Counted from the stretch's first letter, positions 34,041 through 47,465 are shown. The stretch: DNA of 64,000 nt from Mesocentrotus franciscanus (GCA_037976565.1 CP137682.1:3284827-3348826); one strand, 5' to 3'. Notes: a model not told the origin generated them from the sequence alone. Program-made: numbers and translations.

Positions 34041-36013
34041 GATAAATTATCTTAATTTTGTCAATAGTCGCAAGAAATTAATTTTCCAAATAGTTTTGCA
34101 TTCTTCAAACTCAACTTATGGGGTAACTGTTCTATCACACTTTTTTTTTAAGAAGTCATTTATTTTCATCAGTTACGAGCACTCTAACATCAATATTATA
34201 AATAGTTTGGCTTTGCTGACAACAAGGAAAATCATGTGAATCATGTATCATGTGAATAGAATTAGTGTCATAATGACATAGATGCATTTATACGCATGTT
34301 TTTAATCGCATATCTTGTAGATAAGTCTAGTTTTTTGCGTTCTTTGTGTGGATTATTTTTTAGTTCCAATAAGATATTACATGCGCAATATAGATCGAAA
34401 GATATAATACCCAAAACAGAAACAACAACAAGAAAAGAACAAAACTAAAGAACAAAAATATAAAAAAAACACAGTAATGCCTTTTCAGTAGGTCTGTATC
34501 TCTGCTTTGTGTTCTGCATTACGTCATTATAGTTTCCCAACAAGTATAAGCAAGCCAGCTATGTATTTTGTGTGAGATGCTTGATGCCAGCCCCTCCCCT
34601 CCTGCGGCAAAAATGCCCCTCCCCATCAGAAAAATTCCCTCCTGAGCTAAAACTTTGTTTTTTCAGCTGATTTGAAATTAAGTAATTACATTATTAATGC
34701 ATAAATTTGTTATGGTATACATCATTTATTCTCAATTAATGTTTAGTTACGCCACACAACATACACTAAACCCTTCCTTGAAAAAACGTTCCGTCTCTCT
34801 GTACTTTGATGCGCTTGGACAGACTTCCGTCATTCAATTATAATACAAAAGTACCTGTATAAGTAATCAATCCTTACACTAAAGTTTGTGAGGAATATGA
34901 GAGTATTTCTTTTTATGTATTATGATGAAGTGCGCCTCTCTATAACTCAACCTTGTTCTTATTTAGCTTTTTCTATTTGCTCTTATCCTCCCATCTCTTT
35001 CTTTAAGTCTCATTTCTCTCCTTCTTACTTATGCTTCTTTATGCTCTCTCTCTCTCTTTCTTTTTTTCTCTCATTCTCTCTCAAGCCAGCTCTCTTTCGA
35101 TTTCTTAGCCCCTGTCAATTTTTTTTTATCGTAGATTATTTTCTTGTATTTATCACTTATTGATCTTTCTTGGAAAATTTCTTATATCTCTATCTCATCA
35201 GATAAAGATATATATAGAGATGTTTGCCCTGTTCTGAAAAGTATCAAGAAGTAAGAACCATTACGTGCTCATTTTAGGAGAATGATGCCCCCTCTTACCT
35301 AAATGTGAGCATGGAATTAAAAATATATAAATCTTAAAAATCACATAAATAATGTTTGTTACCATGAATATTTGGATTATAATGTTCTTTTTGTTTACAA
35401 CGCATTAAGAACCGATTAATGTGATAACTTAATGATTTTAACTGATTTTAACCGTTGTCCTCATGACCAAGTTATCAGGTAACAACTATCGCCTAAGACT
35501 GTTCTCACAATTATCTTGTAAAATATACCTGATATCAACAATTTGGCACGCACAATGTCAACTCGCGTGCCTGTCCAGTGACAGATGTATCACATATCTG
35601 AAGCAATATGTATTCCTGCGAGTGTCCTGTTGTATCTAGTGAATTAAGAAGAATTAATAAAATGCTTACTAATCCACGTTGAAGGAAACAGATGAAATAA
35701 GTCTACTGATAACAAAGGGGGAAAAGTATAACATACTCTCTAGAAGATATCATTTTGATGTAATGTCATCCCACTGATACAATACCTTCAGTACCTTTAT
35801 TTACATACATCATTCCATGCATATTGAAATGCTTTTTTTGTTTATTATAATATGTTGATTCATTTGAGCTATAGCATAAATGGAGACGAAATAATTAGAC
35901 TTAGTGAATGATAAAGTTACTGAGATGCAGATTCATCTGATGTTAGTACAAACAATAATTGGATTGCACCGTGGATTTCACTTTGGAGGAACTGATAAAC
36001 TGTCTTTGCACAG
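34041..36013 (+). other. Intron with a decayed LRR unit at its start
   Basis: From about 34086 the array sequence jumps from pre-exon intron directly to post-exon intron, so the exon was deleted in this unit; it remains recognisable to about 34330. The rest of the intron is AT-rich, with a TC-rich patch at about 35040-35085, and shows no exon. It ends with the acceptor CTGTCTTTGCACAG (36000-36013). Confidence 0.55.
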
Positions 36014-36145
36014 ATCCAGACGCTCAGAATGGAGGATGTTTCCATAACTCCATGTCGACTACACTCCATTCTCTCGCTCCCCCGCCTCCAGTCACTCAGC
36101 TTGACGAATATCAGACGAGATGACATGGACGATGGAGAGACACTG
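36014..36145 (+). CDS. NLR gene, LRR exon after the array
   Basis: A 132-bp exon, phase 0 at both ends, encodes 44 residues with clear leucine-rich rhythm: IQTLRMEDVSITPCRL, then SILSLPRLQSLSLTNIRRDD. The donor is GTATGT. Because it starts in phase 0 it can follow any copy of the array. Confidence 0.7.
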
Positions 36146-37259
36146 GTATGTATCTTTACTATTCCAAGATTGAAGTCAAAATCCTCTTTTTGTTCCAAGC
36201 TCAAAAGGAAGGGGTTTAGAAAAACTATACAGACTTAATATGAATGATAAAGGAATTGCCAAAAGGATAATGTATTTTGAAATCAAGTTAAAACGACATG
36301 CTACGGGCTGTTAGGTAAATCTATATATGGATGGTTTTATATATCAAACATCTATACATGCACGGTTATAATTTTTTTCAATTTGGAATGAAGTTTAAAC
36401 ATGCATATTTTGTTTAAGCTCGTTAAATATCTATTAATAATTGATTGCCGTTTGCTATTTCCTATAGAGATTTGTGTTGCTTATTTTTTCATCATCATAT
36501 GTGTAACTTTCAGTAATGTAAAATCGTTTGAATTTTTTTTTAATAGTCTGGCTGAACGATTATCACAATAAAAAGATGATAATGAGTACTACAATCCGTC
36601 ATCTTCCACTGAAAAAGGAGGATTAATCCTCGTTAGTAAGTTGGCTTTGGTCATGTTAGTGGAAACAGACAAAATAAAGAAACATTTTAACGAAGGTCTC
36701 AGAAAAGGCGGAGTAAGAATAAAAACGTTAAGAAATTTTGGACGTCGATAATGCAATAATAAATAAAATACCGCAAACATTTTGTCTAGAGTGTTATGAT
36801 AAACAAACCTTTTTTAAGGGGGACAATACATGTTGAGGCCTAATGGAACATAATCTGCTGGATCACTCAAATGGAAATCAGAAAGGTATTTTTAATATTT
36901 TGGAAAAAGAAATCGGTTATAGTTCATCCGGAACGGCATCGAATATGACTCTTATGTCAATGGAAGATTCTCTATATCATTTATAATCTCGGCATCCAAA
37001 AGTTCACAAATGTTGTATTCTTTGTCCCATTTTCCATGAAACTACGCATTTGTATATTTCCTCTTACTTTAAACTGACGAAAAGCCTTTAGGTTTTATCA
37101 TTGTATATTTGTGGAATATTTACTAAACATGATAAGAACAGTAAAAGTACCATTTTTAAACAATAACGAGTCAGGTGATCTAATATAATTTATACCATTA
37201 GAGTTGGTTTCAATTCAAATCATATGGAGTGAGACATTATGCATCACTGTTTCCTGTAG
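36146..37259 (+). other. Intron, nothing recognised
   Basis: AT-rich; the donor is GTATGT and the acceptor TTTCCTGTAG. Confidence 0.5.
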
Positions 37260-37633
37260 ACTCGTCAAATAGCCTCAGTAGATGAGCTATCTGTGGATGG
37301 TAAGCATGTGACCATTCTGTGGAATCTTGGACTTCATACATCATGTCCACGAGTGAAAACTCTCAAACTGCACTGGTCAGAACAGGAGAATGTCTCACCA
37401 GATATCGTCACAATGGCCTGCTCTCCATTCCATCATCTAACTCACCTTGACATCCTGGGAAACTGGCCTGGTACATCGTCTATACTGAATGATCCCGTGT
37501 CATTTTGCGAGGCGGTCATAACATCAGGTCCTGGGCTTACCAAGCTGACCATTTCCAGCCTTATCCTGTACACCAAGAAGGCAGCTGAGATCATCCAACG
37601 CATGAAGACTCATCCACACCTGACAAGCATAGG
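37260..37633 (+). CDS. NLR gene, large LRR exon
   Basis: This frame starts in phase 0 (TRQIASVDELSVDGKHV) and shows several leucine-rich motifs: PRVKTLKLHW, FHHLTHLDILGNW, GLTKLTISSLILY and HPHLTSIG. The donor GTGAGT at 37634 leaves two bases of a Gly codon (phase 2). The exon has no stop and no frame break. It would form the distal part of the LRR horseshoe. Confidence 0.72.
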
Positions 37634-40281
37634 GTGAGTCTCATTTTGATTTATCAGGGTAATGATTGCCACATTATAATCAAAATCTTAGAAATGTACG
37701 TGTACAACACATTGTGGAACGACACATATGGGTCACGTTTTACCGTGGTTGTTTTTCTCTTCCTTTTTTTCTCTCTCTCTCTCTCTGTTCATCTCTCTTA
37801 ATTAATTTTCTCTCTCATTACTAATATTACTTTTTTGCCCTCAAGTACAGTCAAAATAGTCATTTATCCAAACAAATTGCAAAAGAATTTATTCCACTTC
37901 AGTGAACTAGGAATGCATGTAATACTCAAAACAACATACTATAAGTTTGTGAAAATCTAAGTTGTGGAAAGCATTTACAATTCCGTAATATGAAACATTT
38001 ATTATTTTCTGATTGGAAAATGTGCATTGAGATATTGAATTCAAAGTGTTTTAGCTCTAAAAATTATGTTATTAAGGAAAGTGAACACAATGAGAACATA
38101 TTTAGAGACAACATTTGAGAGTTAAAAATTCATATTATCATCTCAATATCGTTTAAATAACCAATTTGAACAAACCAAGTGTTCAATGCAATGTTTTCAA
38201 AGTCAATGAAAAAGGTGGACAAGATTTTGAATCAATATAAGGATTAATGTTAGCAAAATTTGCAAAAAGCTTCCAGCAGAGAGATATAAAAATTCACATT
38301 TTCATCATAATGTGCCATACAAGATTACAGTTAGGGGTTACAGGAACTGGTAGTATACTCATATTTGACTAATTTCCAAAGGAAGTTGCAAAAATAACCA
38401 TACAAAACCATATATGAATGGAAAGGTTATATATCAAGGACGATTATGATTGTAAAAATCGTCACCATAAAACGCTAATTAGCATTAAATTATGCAAATT
38501 AGCCAATATTTTCAAATCTTAGGCTCTACTGAATACAATCATTCACACTAGAAAGCTGATTTTTGCCACAGATGTTCTTTTAACATTTTTCTAGGGCGTG
38601 AACTATCAAAATTCTTTATTTTTTCTTTTTTTAATGATCTAATGATTTAGTTTATTTTTGTTTTTATTGTTTCGAGCTAATTATCTATTCGTGACATTAT
38701 TACAAGAAAATTAAAACAATTAATGGAATTCTAAATAGATCACCTCCTAGAAACACATTTCATCAACAAAAATGCAAAGTTTGAACGGAATCAGACATCC
38801 CACCCTTGAGTTATCCTATTTGGAATTCGGACAATCAATCAAAAAAACTGATTCCTAGAAAAACACAGAGAAACATAAGCTCACATTTCCCAATTTTTCT
38901 GAGACACAATACAAGTTATAAAAATACAATATACATGTTAACGATAAATGTTACGTTTTTAAAACTTAAATTGAATTGTTTTATTATGAAGTTCTCTCAT
39001 ACTTTTAACAATTGATATTTCCATTAAATTTTTTGTATTTGTACAATGAACAACATAAGTAATTAACTTAATTTATAAAAAAATAAATAAATTGTCTTTC
39101 TTTCTTCAAGGTCAAGCATGAAAAGTTTGCTCTAATTTACAAAACCGCTTATTTGATGGCTTTCTCTTAATTTTTTCATGCTGATTTTTTTAAGGATATG
39201 AATATGACAAAATCAGAAAATTGTTATATGGGTCGAATTTTCATCATTTTTGCCCCTTAAATCAGTCCAAATAATGTAATGGAAATTGGCATCGTCACAT
39301 TGAACAGGATGAATACATGTACATTTCAAGATGGGTTGAAACATTACTTTATGCATAATATGCAAATTAAATTTTCATTTCTGGGTATTAAAATTGAAAG
39401 TTATAATTTGAATTTATATTTTCATATAATTATGATGGCTAAATACAAGTATTTGCAATGTTACTCAAATAAATGTTCCACCATGTCTGGAGACCCATAA
39501 TACAGAGCTTCCAATACATGAATTGTTGTAAGAGTGGACTTGAGTGCAATTTGAGATGAAAATATAAATTTTGAATATTTTAATGGTGGAAGCTTATTTG
39601 CATATCATGTGAAATTCAATGGTTATAGAAATTTTAAAATGTACCAGTCATGTTCAATGGCATGGGCAATATCAATCATATCACTTGAACTGATTCAACT
39701 GGAATCTAAGATCATGGCAAGTTATGCAATAATATTGATTTCATCATCATCATTTGCATATTTAAGTGAGAAAATGTGTTAATTTAACTCTTTTGAATTT
39801 CTTTATCAAAGAAAATTGATTAGGGCAAAACACTTTGCCCCACAAGCCACCTATCGTTATTACTTATAAATTGGTTAGGGGTAGTTGCCATAAGGTTTGG
39901 AATGCATCTCAGAGTGGGTTGTCTTAAAGATAAGATGATAGGATGCTGTATAAGAGATTTTACAATAGTTTACCTATACAATTTGATGATCTCTTCATTT
40001 CAGGATTTATTGATACCACTATACTTTTCTTTAAGATGAATCAAAATTAAATCCTTTATTTATTTTATTCATCATGATGTTCATATACTTGCTGTATCAT
40101 ACATACACAGTTATGATACCATGGTTTGCAGTCGTGCAAGGTCCGATGTGTATTAAATTGTCATATATTCTCACACCATATAGCATACCTCTCTGATGGC
40201 TTTTTAAGAGAGTGTCGTACGTCAGGTTAGTTCAGAAGATAATGTATTGTGTCCCCAAAATGTACTGTTTTATTAATATAG
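37634..40281 (+). other. Intron, nothing firmly recognised
   Basis: About 2.6 kb, AT-rich. A CT microsatellite lies at about 37770-37788. The segment around 38330-38600 has the look of a dispersed repeat but no ends could be set. Confidence 0.4.
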
Positions 40282-40375
40282 GTTGTATTGGTGTCTTACC
40301 AACGCGGATCTTGATCCACTGATTTCTGAGGTAAACAGTGAAGGCAAGCTGACTGTCACCGTGACGCATGGTGGG
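40282..40375 (+). CDS. NLR gene, distal LRR exon
   Basis: The exon supplies one base to complete the Gly codon left by the previous exon and then reads LYWCLTNADLDPLISEV, NSEGKLTVTVTHGG. The L..C.LTNADL pattern is a typical continuation of an LRR (HPHLTSIG + LYWCLTNADL). The donor is GTAAGA, phase 0. The true 3' end of the gene is not identified: a stop is met only by reading through the donor, and the next phase 0 exon candidate is at 52764. Confidence 0.62.
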
Positions 40376-41334
40376 GTAAGATATAATAATAGATTACATG
40401 CCAATCCTTCCATTTTTAGTGAAAAAGTACTTTTTTTCATGTACATGATGTATAAGGCAAAAACGCTCATTGTACTTCGTCCTCTTCTTTTCAAAAGCGA
40501 TATGACCTTAATATCTGATGAAAGGAAGAACAAATTCCTTTATCTTATCTATAGCTCTACTTATAATAAAGAAATGTGTCAAATGTTCATGTAGCATGCA
40601 TCTCAGCAAAATAAACCCTACTTAGAACCGTTGCGAAAAACGAAACATGCTTCTTCAAATTTTGCAATATCCATGAGTTTGAGTATACAAGTATAGATTT
40701 GAAAGAAATACCAACGAATAAAAACAACAAGAAATAAAATTTCATGAAGAAATGATGTCATTAAGATGGGTGATAGGTACAGAGTGTATGCCTATATGTG
40801 TCTTCTCTTCCTCTGCCTACTACTTTGGTCATGATAGTGACATCATATTTCAAATCTTCCCTGCCTGAAATAAAATGCTTGTAGAACCTTTTTAAACAAA
40901 ATTATTTATCAATATAAAATTGCTTGCAAATAGTAGTCAAATTCAAATCTAATTGTGGGTTTACTAAATGATATCCCAGCATTTTACATCAATTTCTCTC
41001 TTCTTCGAATGTAGACATGTGAATGAATCAATCGCCTTACCGATCGGAATTTAAATGTAAACAAAAAATAGTTTCTATATAAATGATTGTGAACTGTTTA
41101 CTCGTTAGATATCTGGCCTATAATTTCAATCTCTGGAAGCTTATGTATAACTTATTTCTTAATTATTGTTTACTTATAATTTATTTTAAGAATGTCCCTA
41201 TTGTCATGAATAGCAACTGTCAAAAGGTGATTACTTATACATCCACAACTTGACTTGATATATTTTGTACTCCTCTCAATACTATCATAAATGTTACTTT
41301 CTCTCCCTCCCCGCTCCTCTCTGTCCTTTCTCTA
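40376..41334 (+). other. Noncoding, nothing recognised
   Basis: AT-rich intron or 3' flanking DNA without features I can support. Confidence 0.4.
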
Positions 41335-41383
41335 AGTGGCGGATCCAGGGGGGGCACAGGGGGCACGTGCCCCCCCCCCCGGC

Positions 41384-41622
41384 CAAAAAAAAGAAAAGGA
41401 GAAAAAGGAGGGGAAAGAAAAAGGAGAGGAAAAAAAAAAAAGGGAAGAGAGAAAGAAGAAGAAAAGAGGGAGGAAAGAAAAGGGAGAGGAGAAAAAGGAG
41501 GGGAAAGGGAAGAGAGAGGAGAGAAAAGGCGGAAAAAGAAGAAAGGCGGAAAGACGGAGGAGAGAAAAGGGGGAAAAGGAGAATAATGAGAAGGGAAAAG
41601 AAAGAAAGGGGGATGATATTAT
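41384..41622 (+). repeat. Homopurine tract, about 240 bp
   Basis: Almost only A and G, in AAAAGG/GGAGAGG blocks, potentially triplex-forming. It starts 49 bp inside the left end of the element. Just outside it, GGGGGCACGTGCCCCC (41359-41374) is a perfect palindrome. Open frames across it on either strand are low-complexity. Confidence 0.85.
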
Positions 41623-42068
41623 AAGAAGGTGTATTTTTTGTACCGGGTAAGGGGCGGGGGCATGCAATTTTTAGTCGAACATGACTAATACCAAAGATTT
41701 TATCTCCTTTATAACTTCTAACTTTTAACTTATAAGTCTTGAATTAATTTTCCGATATACCTATTCTAAGTGCTCTTTCAGCATGCAGATTGTCCCCGCC
41801 ATTAATCCTGCCACAGTTGCTGGTTTCATTGTCATATTATTTTCTGTCATCTCTGTGGCCGCGAAGAGCCTACCACAAAGTTTCTATCCGTTTCGCAAGC
41901 ACTTTTTTCCATCGCCTACATGTAATGCTTATTGCTTCCAGTTTGCAAAAGATCCCAGTGGCGGATCTATGGGGGTGGAGGGGTTAGGGTTTAACCCCCT
42001 TGGGCTGCCAAGTGAAAATGTGATGTGAATAGAAAAACGCCATCATGTGTCCAGACCCACACAGTATC

Positions 42069-42470
42069 CGCATCGTCATCGGGTTAAACCCCCGTTAAAC
42101 TGTTACTTGATTTAAAACGACGTTATCATGCACTGCTTTTTATGGTCTACATTGTGTTAGTAGATGCCAGGAAAATATCACTTACGGGGGTTCAAAATAG
42201 CCCCCCCAAAATCGCCTCGCCGCTACGCGGCTCGGACTTGCGGCTCGTGGACGATGCTCTGCATCGTCATTGGGTCGAACCCCTTAAACTGTTACTTGAT
42301 TTAAAAAGACGTTATCATGCACTGCTTTTATGGTCTCCATTGTGTTAGTATATAGATGCCAGGAAAACATCACTTACGGGGGTTCAAAATAGCAACAACA
42401 AAAACTCGCCTCGCCGCTTCGCGGTTCGTGGACGATGCTCCGTGTCGTCATTGGGTCAACCCCCTTAGCA
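42069..42470 (+). repeat. Two-copy tandem repeat, about 195-205 bp
   Basis: Both units contain GCATCGTCATCGGGT or its variant, TTAAACTGTTACTTGATTTA, GACGTTATCATGCACTGC, CTTACGGGGGTTCAAAATAG and TCGCCTCGCCGCT. The second begins near 42262. Confidence 0.75.
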
Positions 42471-42747
42471 AAAAGCTAGATCCCATCATCCGCCCCTGGA
42501 TCCCTACTCTTTGAGGGGTAGGAAAAGCAAGTTTACGTCATATTACTCCAGGAAGTGCCTGAAAATGCACCTAATGTGGTTCTAAAAATGCAAATGCTTC
42601 CTACTCAGGGAGGGGTTCTGACCCTCCCAGACCCACCCCGCTTGGTCGCTCCGCTCCTCGCCGCTGACGCCTCGCTCCATCGTTATTCATATATTTCACT
42701 CCATGCGACTTTGTGCCCCCGGTAAGAAATTCCTGGATCCGCCACTG

Positions 42748-45700
42748 TCTCTTTCTATGCTATTTTTTTCCATCTTTCTTCCTTCCTAACCTAATTTTCA
42801 TGCATCGCTTCAATTTGTATGTATTCTTATTTTCATTTTCGAGAGAACGTCACATGAAGCTTATGCTTAAGACACCCCTATTTTGTATGACCCATGTCAT
42901 TATCATACATCTAAAGTTATACGATTGTAAATGTAAATATGTTAATGTATATGGAATAGAAATACATCATATGAAATCAAATCAAACTATGATTATTTAA
43001 ATAGATAATTTAGAAATTACCTCTCTCAAATTCAACTAAAAAAATGCATTGCTTATTTGAAAGGTACTTATTTTCAGAAAACCATCATTATATAAGTATG
43101 TATATCATTTCTGGTTGATACTTATAGGAAATAAAATCAAATAAAAATAGTTTATTTTATAATTGAATGAGTTATTAAAGCAATTTATGCAGCTAACATG
43201 CCATGAAAGTGTGCAGTTTTGTGTTTTATGAAAATCAAATTTCACTAAATTGACTCTATCCTGACCTACGAAATCGCCCAAGGGAAAGTGGCTTTGTGAG
43301 TGACGTCAGAGCCGGGATATGCTTCACGCAGCTATAGAGACTAACTGCGATCTACACACAAATGTTCGTAGAGTCGATGTCAGTTCCACTCTCTCAAAAC
43401 GATTGAAATATTGCCTGAATGGTCAATATCTGGCATACAGTTGTCCTCTCCCGTCCTAAAACATATCCTAATGTCAATATTCATGTCTTTATTGGCATTG
43501 AAAAAGTGACAATATCCGTAAAATAACTGTTTACAACTCAACTTTTTCACCGGCTATAGCTTGCCAGCTGAGCTGTATGTACACGGAGATAGCATGAAAA
43601 ATCAGCCTAGCTGTGTTTCAAAACAAAATTACCTTTAGTAGAATCATGTTCCGAGGTGGAATTTCCTTTGACATAACAATGAATAATGTTTCTTCTCCAT
43701 TGTCATTTGTCGATAACTATAATTACATAGAATAGTGTATTTCTCGCCGTTTTGTTTTGGTTTGGTTTCGTAAGGGTTTCGTCTATCGCGACTGAAATGC
43801 AAGCGTACAGTATACTGTGTGTGTGCGGTGTGTGCAGTGCAGACACGTTTACGTGTGTTTTGATGTGCGCGCAGGTAATGTAAATCCGCCAGCGATACTA
43901 AATTCAATCAGCGATCAGCCGTGTAGCTATGCGGCTGCCAAGAGCCGCACTACTCGCAGATGAATCGTAACAACAGCAGAATCGCCTCGATTTTTTCCAG
44001 CTAATCTAGCCATGATACGATCGACTAAATGAAATATTCTTCGATTTGTTTGAATTTTATTTTATTCATAATAATGATTAAATCAATACTAACTGTGTTT
44101 TTTCCATAGTGGAAGAGGTGAAGTCTTCGACTGATATGTCAAAGTGAAACTACATGGTGGTAAAAATCGCCGGCACCCAAATCCCATTATATATGCAGGC
44201 TCGCTGTACAACAAAGCCGGGGACACAGCCATAGTTTCACCTTCTTTTCCCCCATTTTTCAACGTTTTTATTTCACAAATAATACATTTCTTAGAATATA
44301 AAGATGGAAATATTAATGAGAAGTAACTTACAAACGATGTTGTATTATAATTTATTCTATAGTAAGGGTAAAATAACACATAAGTTGAAGCTGTGTTTTC
44401 AGCCTTATAATGTTATACATGCGTTCTACTAGATTCTACTAGCCACGCCTCCCTTTTCCTACGTCACAGCTAAAGGCCGTTTCGGATGACAATAGGGCAA
44501 ATTTGTCCCAGAGAATAGGGTGATTGTTTTCACCCTAATTTCGCTTTTTCGGAAGTGTTATATTGTTTGAATGTCATCCAAGCTCATTGTATGGCTTATA
44601 AGCTTAGTGTAGATATGAATATCTTCATATTTAGGGCTCTTCTATGAATATCACCTTTAAGTATGCAGATAAATAGCGGAGATTGTACTATGTGGGTTGG
44701 CCGTCAAGCAACACCGTATCAACGTTGGAAGATGACCCTCATCAGACCACGTGATGGCAGCAGATAACTACGGACTTCAAAACCAACTTGTCGAGTGTTG
44801 CAGTGACCAGGCTACCCGAATAATAACTACTTATACTAATTGAAGGATATCTAAAAATCAATTGCTGGGAATATATGATCATAAACAAATTACTGCTTAT
44901 GCCCTGCCTCGATACTTTTAATTAATAACTTTATAGTTATAGCATATGGAGAAGGTCGATTTATTTTCGGAGCGAATTTTAATTCTCTGCAGCCTCTTCG
45001 AAAGTTCTTTGACCTAAGCAAAGCATTTGTGCTTACTGCAAGCACATCATATTGTATCCTAGTAAAGAGAGAAAGAGAGATAGAGCGAGAGCGAAAGAGA
45101 GAGCGCATATAGATGGAAGCCATTATTAAGAAGGAATCAAAAGATGGAATGATAGATCTAACAGAAAATAAATCCGGACGGAGAAGAGGAATAAGAGGAA
45201 ACAATGTAACACGCAGCAAACATATTTGTATTTACTGGTATAAAATGTCTTTCAAAAAAGTATAAACAACTTAATGGCTCAGTATTTTTTTCCTTGAATC
45301 TAAAAGCATGGTATAGAAAAAAAGATACCTTCGCATTAACCTGTCTTGATTGACTAAGCTCCTCCATTTATTCTTTTAGTATCTCTTTTTTTCCTCTATA
45401 TCATCAAAAAGACTCGACGACTAAAATATCGAATGGCTAAGGGCAGCAATTGACTTGTTTTTTGTTTAGATTTCATTTCATGACATTTATTCAGTTCTGA
45501 ATAGAAGTACATGTACTTAGTATACAATCAGTTTACATATATTAAAACCAGAAATTTATTTCAATCACACTTGAAGCTTCAAGATAAGCAAAAGTTTGAC
45601 GGCTTGTGAACCCTTACCATTTTACATAATGTTATAAAGGGGGATCCTGGTGATGTAAATAGGATAACCATAAGATGGGTTATAATGTTAAAACAATCTA

Positions 45701-46900
45701 TGCAATACAACCTAGAGCATACGATATACAGATTACAACCAACAAGCTATGATTTTACCTCAGGCTTGTTCATTTCCTCTTTTCTAATTTTTTACTTTAG
45801 TCCTTAATTTACAAGTATCTTCAGTTAATACAAGTGATTTGATATAATTGTGAACTTATTTGTATCCGAAAAAAATTGTATTGTCGCTATCATTACATTT
45901 CTGGTAAATAAAACTGACAATGTGAAACGTGAATGTGAAATATGAAATGAACCGAACTGAATTTGAACAAACCTAAACTCTCTATTGATTGTTTAATACA
46001 ATTCCAACCGGTTTTTGTGTACTCATATTGGCTATACTGTATGATGATAACATATATTGCATTGTACTTTCATAACAAGGTCATCACAGTGATACATGTA
46101 TTCTGTAAGAATTTTTGGTATACCAGGATTTATTTCATGAACTACGGGTAAAGTAATTTGTATCGACTTTTTCCTGTTTAACCTGCAAGTTATCCATTGT
46201 CAAGAAAGATTGTTGAAAACACCATTGTGTAAAATGTACATACTCGATCTAGACGAGCTTTAGTCTTATTTCTGTCCTATCCAATAAATTCTTTCTTAAG
46301 GCAATTAAAGTATTGAGCATATTTTTTCTACATGTTATCGTTATTCTCATTTCTTGATAAGATGTACAAAAACATTATAAAATATCGGATATGTACATGA
46401 CTTGTGTGTAAATATGTCATAATCATTATACAGTATCATCTAATTTTTTAGAATTATATTTTTTGTGTTGTTTTGCTCATCATTAAAATGGAAAAAGAAC
46501 ATCCATACACATTGGATTCGAGTTGACATAATTTAAATTAATAATTATCAATTTCTATATCTTGAACAACTTGCCATGAACGGCCAATACTTCATTGGAG
46601 TATTGTTCATGGTTGTTAGCCTGAGAGTCTGTCGTGCTTCATGAACATAATAAGTTTGACGAAAATACAATGTTATAAAGTATGATTATATTTTGCAGAG
46701 TATGTATATGGTTAAACTGTGACAAGAAAACAGTTTGTCTACTCAATGTACTCTTACAAATCTATTCAAACCATATAACCACATAAACCATACACGTCGT
46801 GCTATTATTGTTATTATTGTTATCACCCATCAGTATTTTGTCATTACATCATTTCCCATAACGGATACATCCAGCTAATCATGATCCTAACTTTGATCTA
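42748..46900. other. Long noncoding stretch
   Basis: No exon with supporting splice sites or domain was found on either strand. A GA-rich microsatellite lies at 45065-45106. The interval from about 43260 to 44470, with GTGACGTCAGAGC near its left and CCTACGTCACAGC near its right, could be an old transposon, but its ends are not convincing. Confidence 0.4.
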
Positions 46901-46909
46901 ATCTAGTCT

Positions 46910-47465
46910 AGTTTGTGACATGCGTGCAAGAGTTATTGATGTAAAAAAGAGGAGTTATTGATATTGATCTCGTTGTGATATTCTTATATCAAAATCGTGA
47001 TCAGATCGTGTATACATACAATCTACTAATCTATTTGTGACATGTATATTATAATCGTATAATGTAATATAATTTGATTTGATTTGATTTGATTTATTGG
47101 TTTCTTGATCTTTGTTTTTCATCATACATTTTCATGAACATAATATGGTTTGATACAATATTTCATATGAATATATACTGAGAATATACGAAATTCAACG
47201 AATATATTGAATGCATAATTAACATTTGATTGATACAATAATGCAATATGAGAGAAATTAGAAACCTTATCTCGTTTAAATACAACGAATCATGATAATA
47301 TTTTTATGAAATTAATTCAAAACTTGTGACATGCAGTAAGAGAGAGGAATTAGTCATTTCGATCTTGTTGTAATAATATTTTTGTATTTAACCTAATCAA
47401 GGTCAAAAGGTGTATACCTACAATCTAGACCTCTTTGAGACATGCATACATCATTCGTTGTATAT
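46910..47465 (+). repeat. Degenerate duplication, two copies about 410 bp apart
   Basis: Segments 46910-47060 and 47322-47465 share TTGTGACATGC, a TTATTGAT/ATTAGTCAT block, GATCTCGTTGTGATA / GATCTTGTTGTAATA, then TGTATACATACAATCTA and GACATG. A GATTT pentanucleotide run at 47071-47097 between them resembles a LINE tail. Confidence 0.55.

Larger units (their letters stand above)
41335..42747. mobile_element. hAT-like element with GTGGCGGATCCAGG ends
   Basis: The left end AAGTGGCGGATCCAGG (41335) and the right end CCTGGATCCGCCACTG (ending 42747) are inverted repeats; the right end reads as the CAGTGGCG form common in hAT-type MITEs. The flanking sequences are both TTTCTC-rich, so a target duplication cannot be read reliably. 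Inside are a homopurine tract, a nested similar end (CAGTGGCGGATC at 41956, GGATGATGGG side near 42480-42497) and a two-copy tandem repeat. No transposase is present. Confidence 0.55.

Noticed and set aside
34888..35163. 91-codon frame with Ser/Phe-rich sequence
   Set aside because: Driven by the TC-rich patch in an NLR intron; no coding features.
41265..41667. Lys/Glu/Arg-rich or Phe/Ser-rich frames over the purine tract
   Set aside because: Low-complexity translation of an AG-only tract.
41783..42028. Exon preceded by a TTTCAG acceptor near 41780
   Set aside because: It lies inside the hAT-like element, runs across the nested transposon end and shows no family resemblance.
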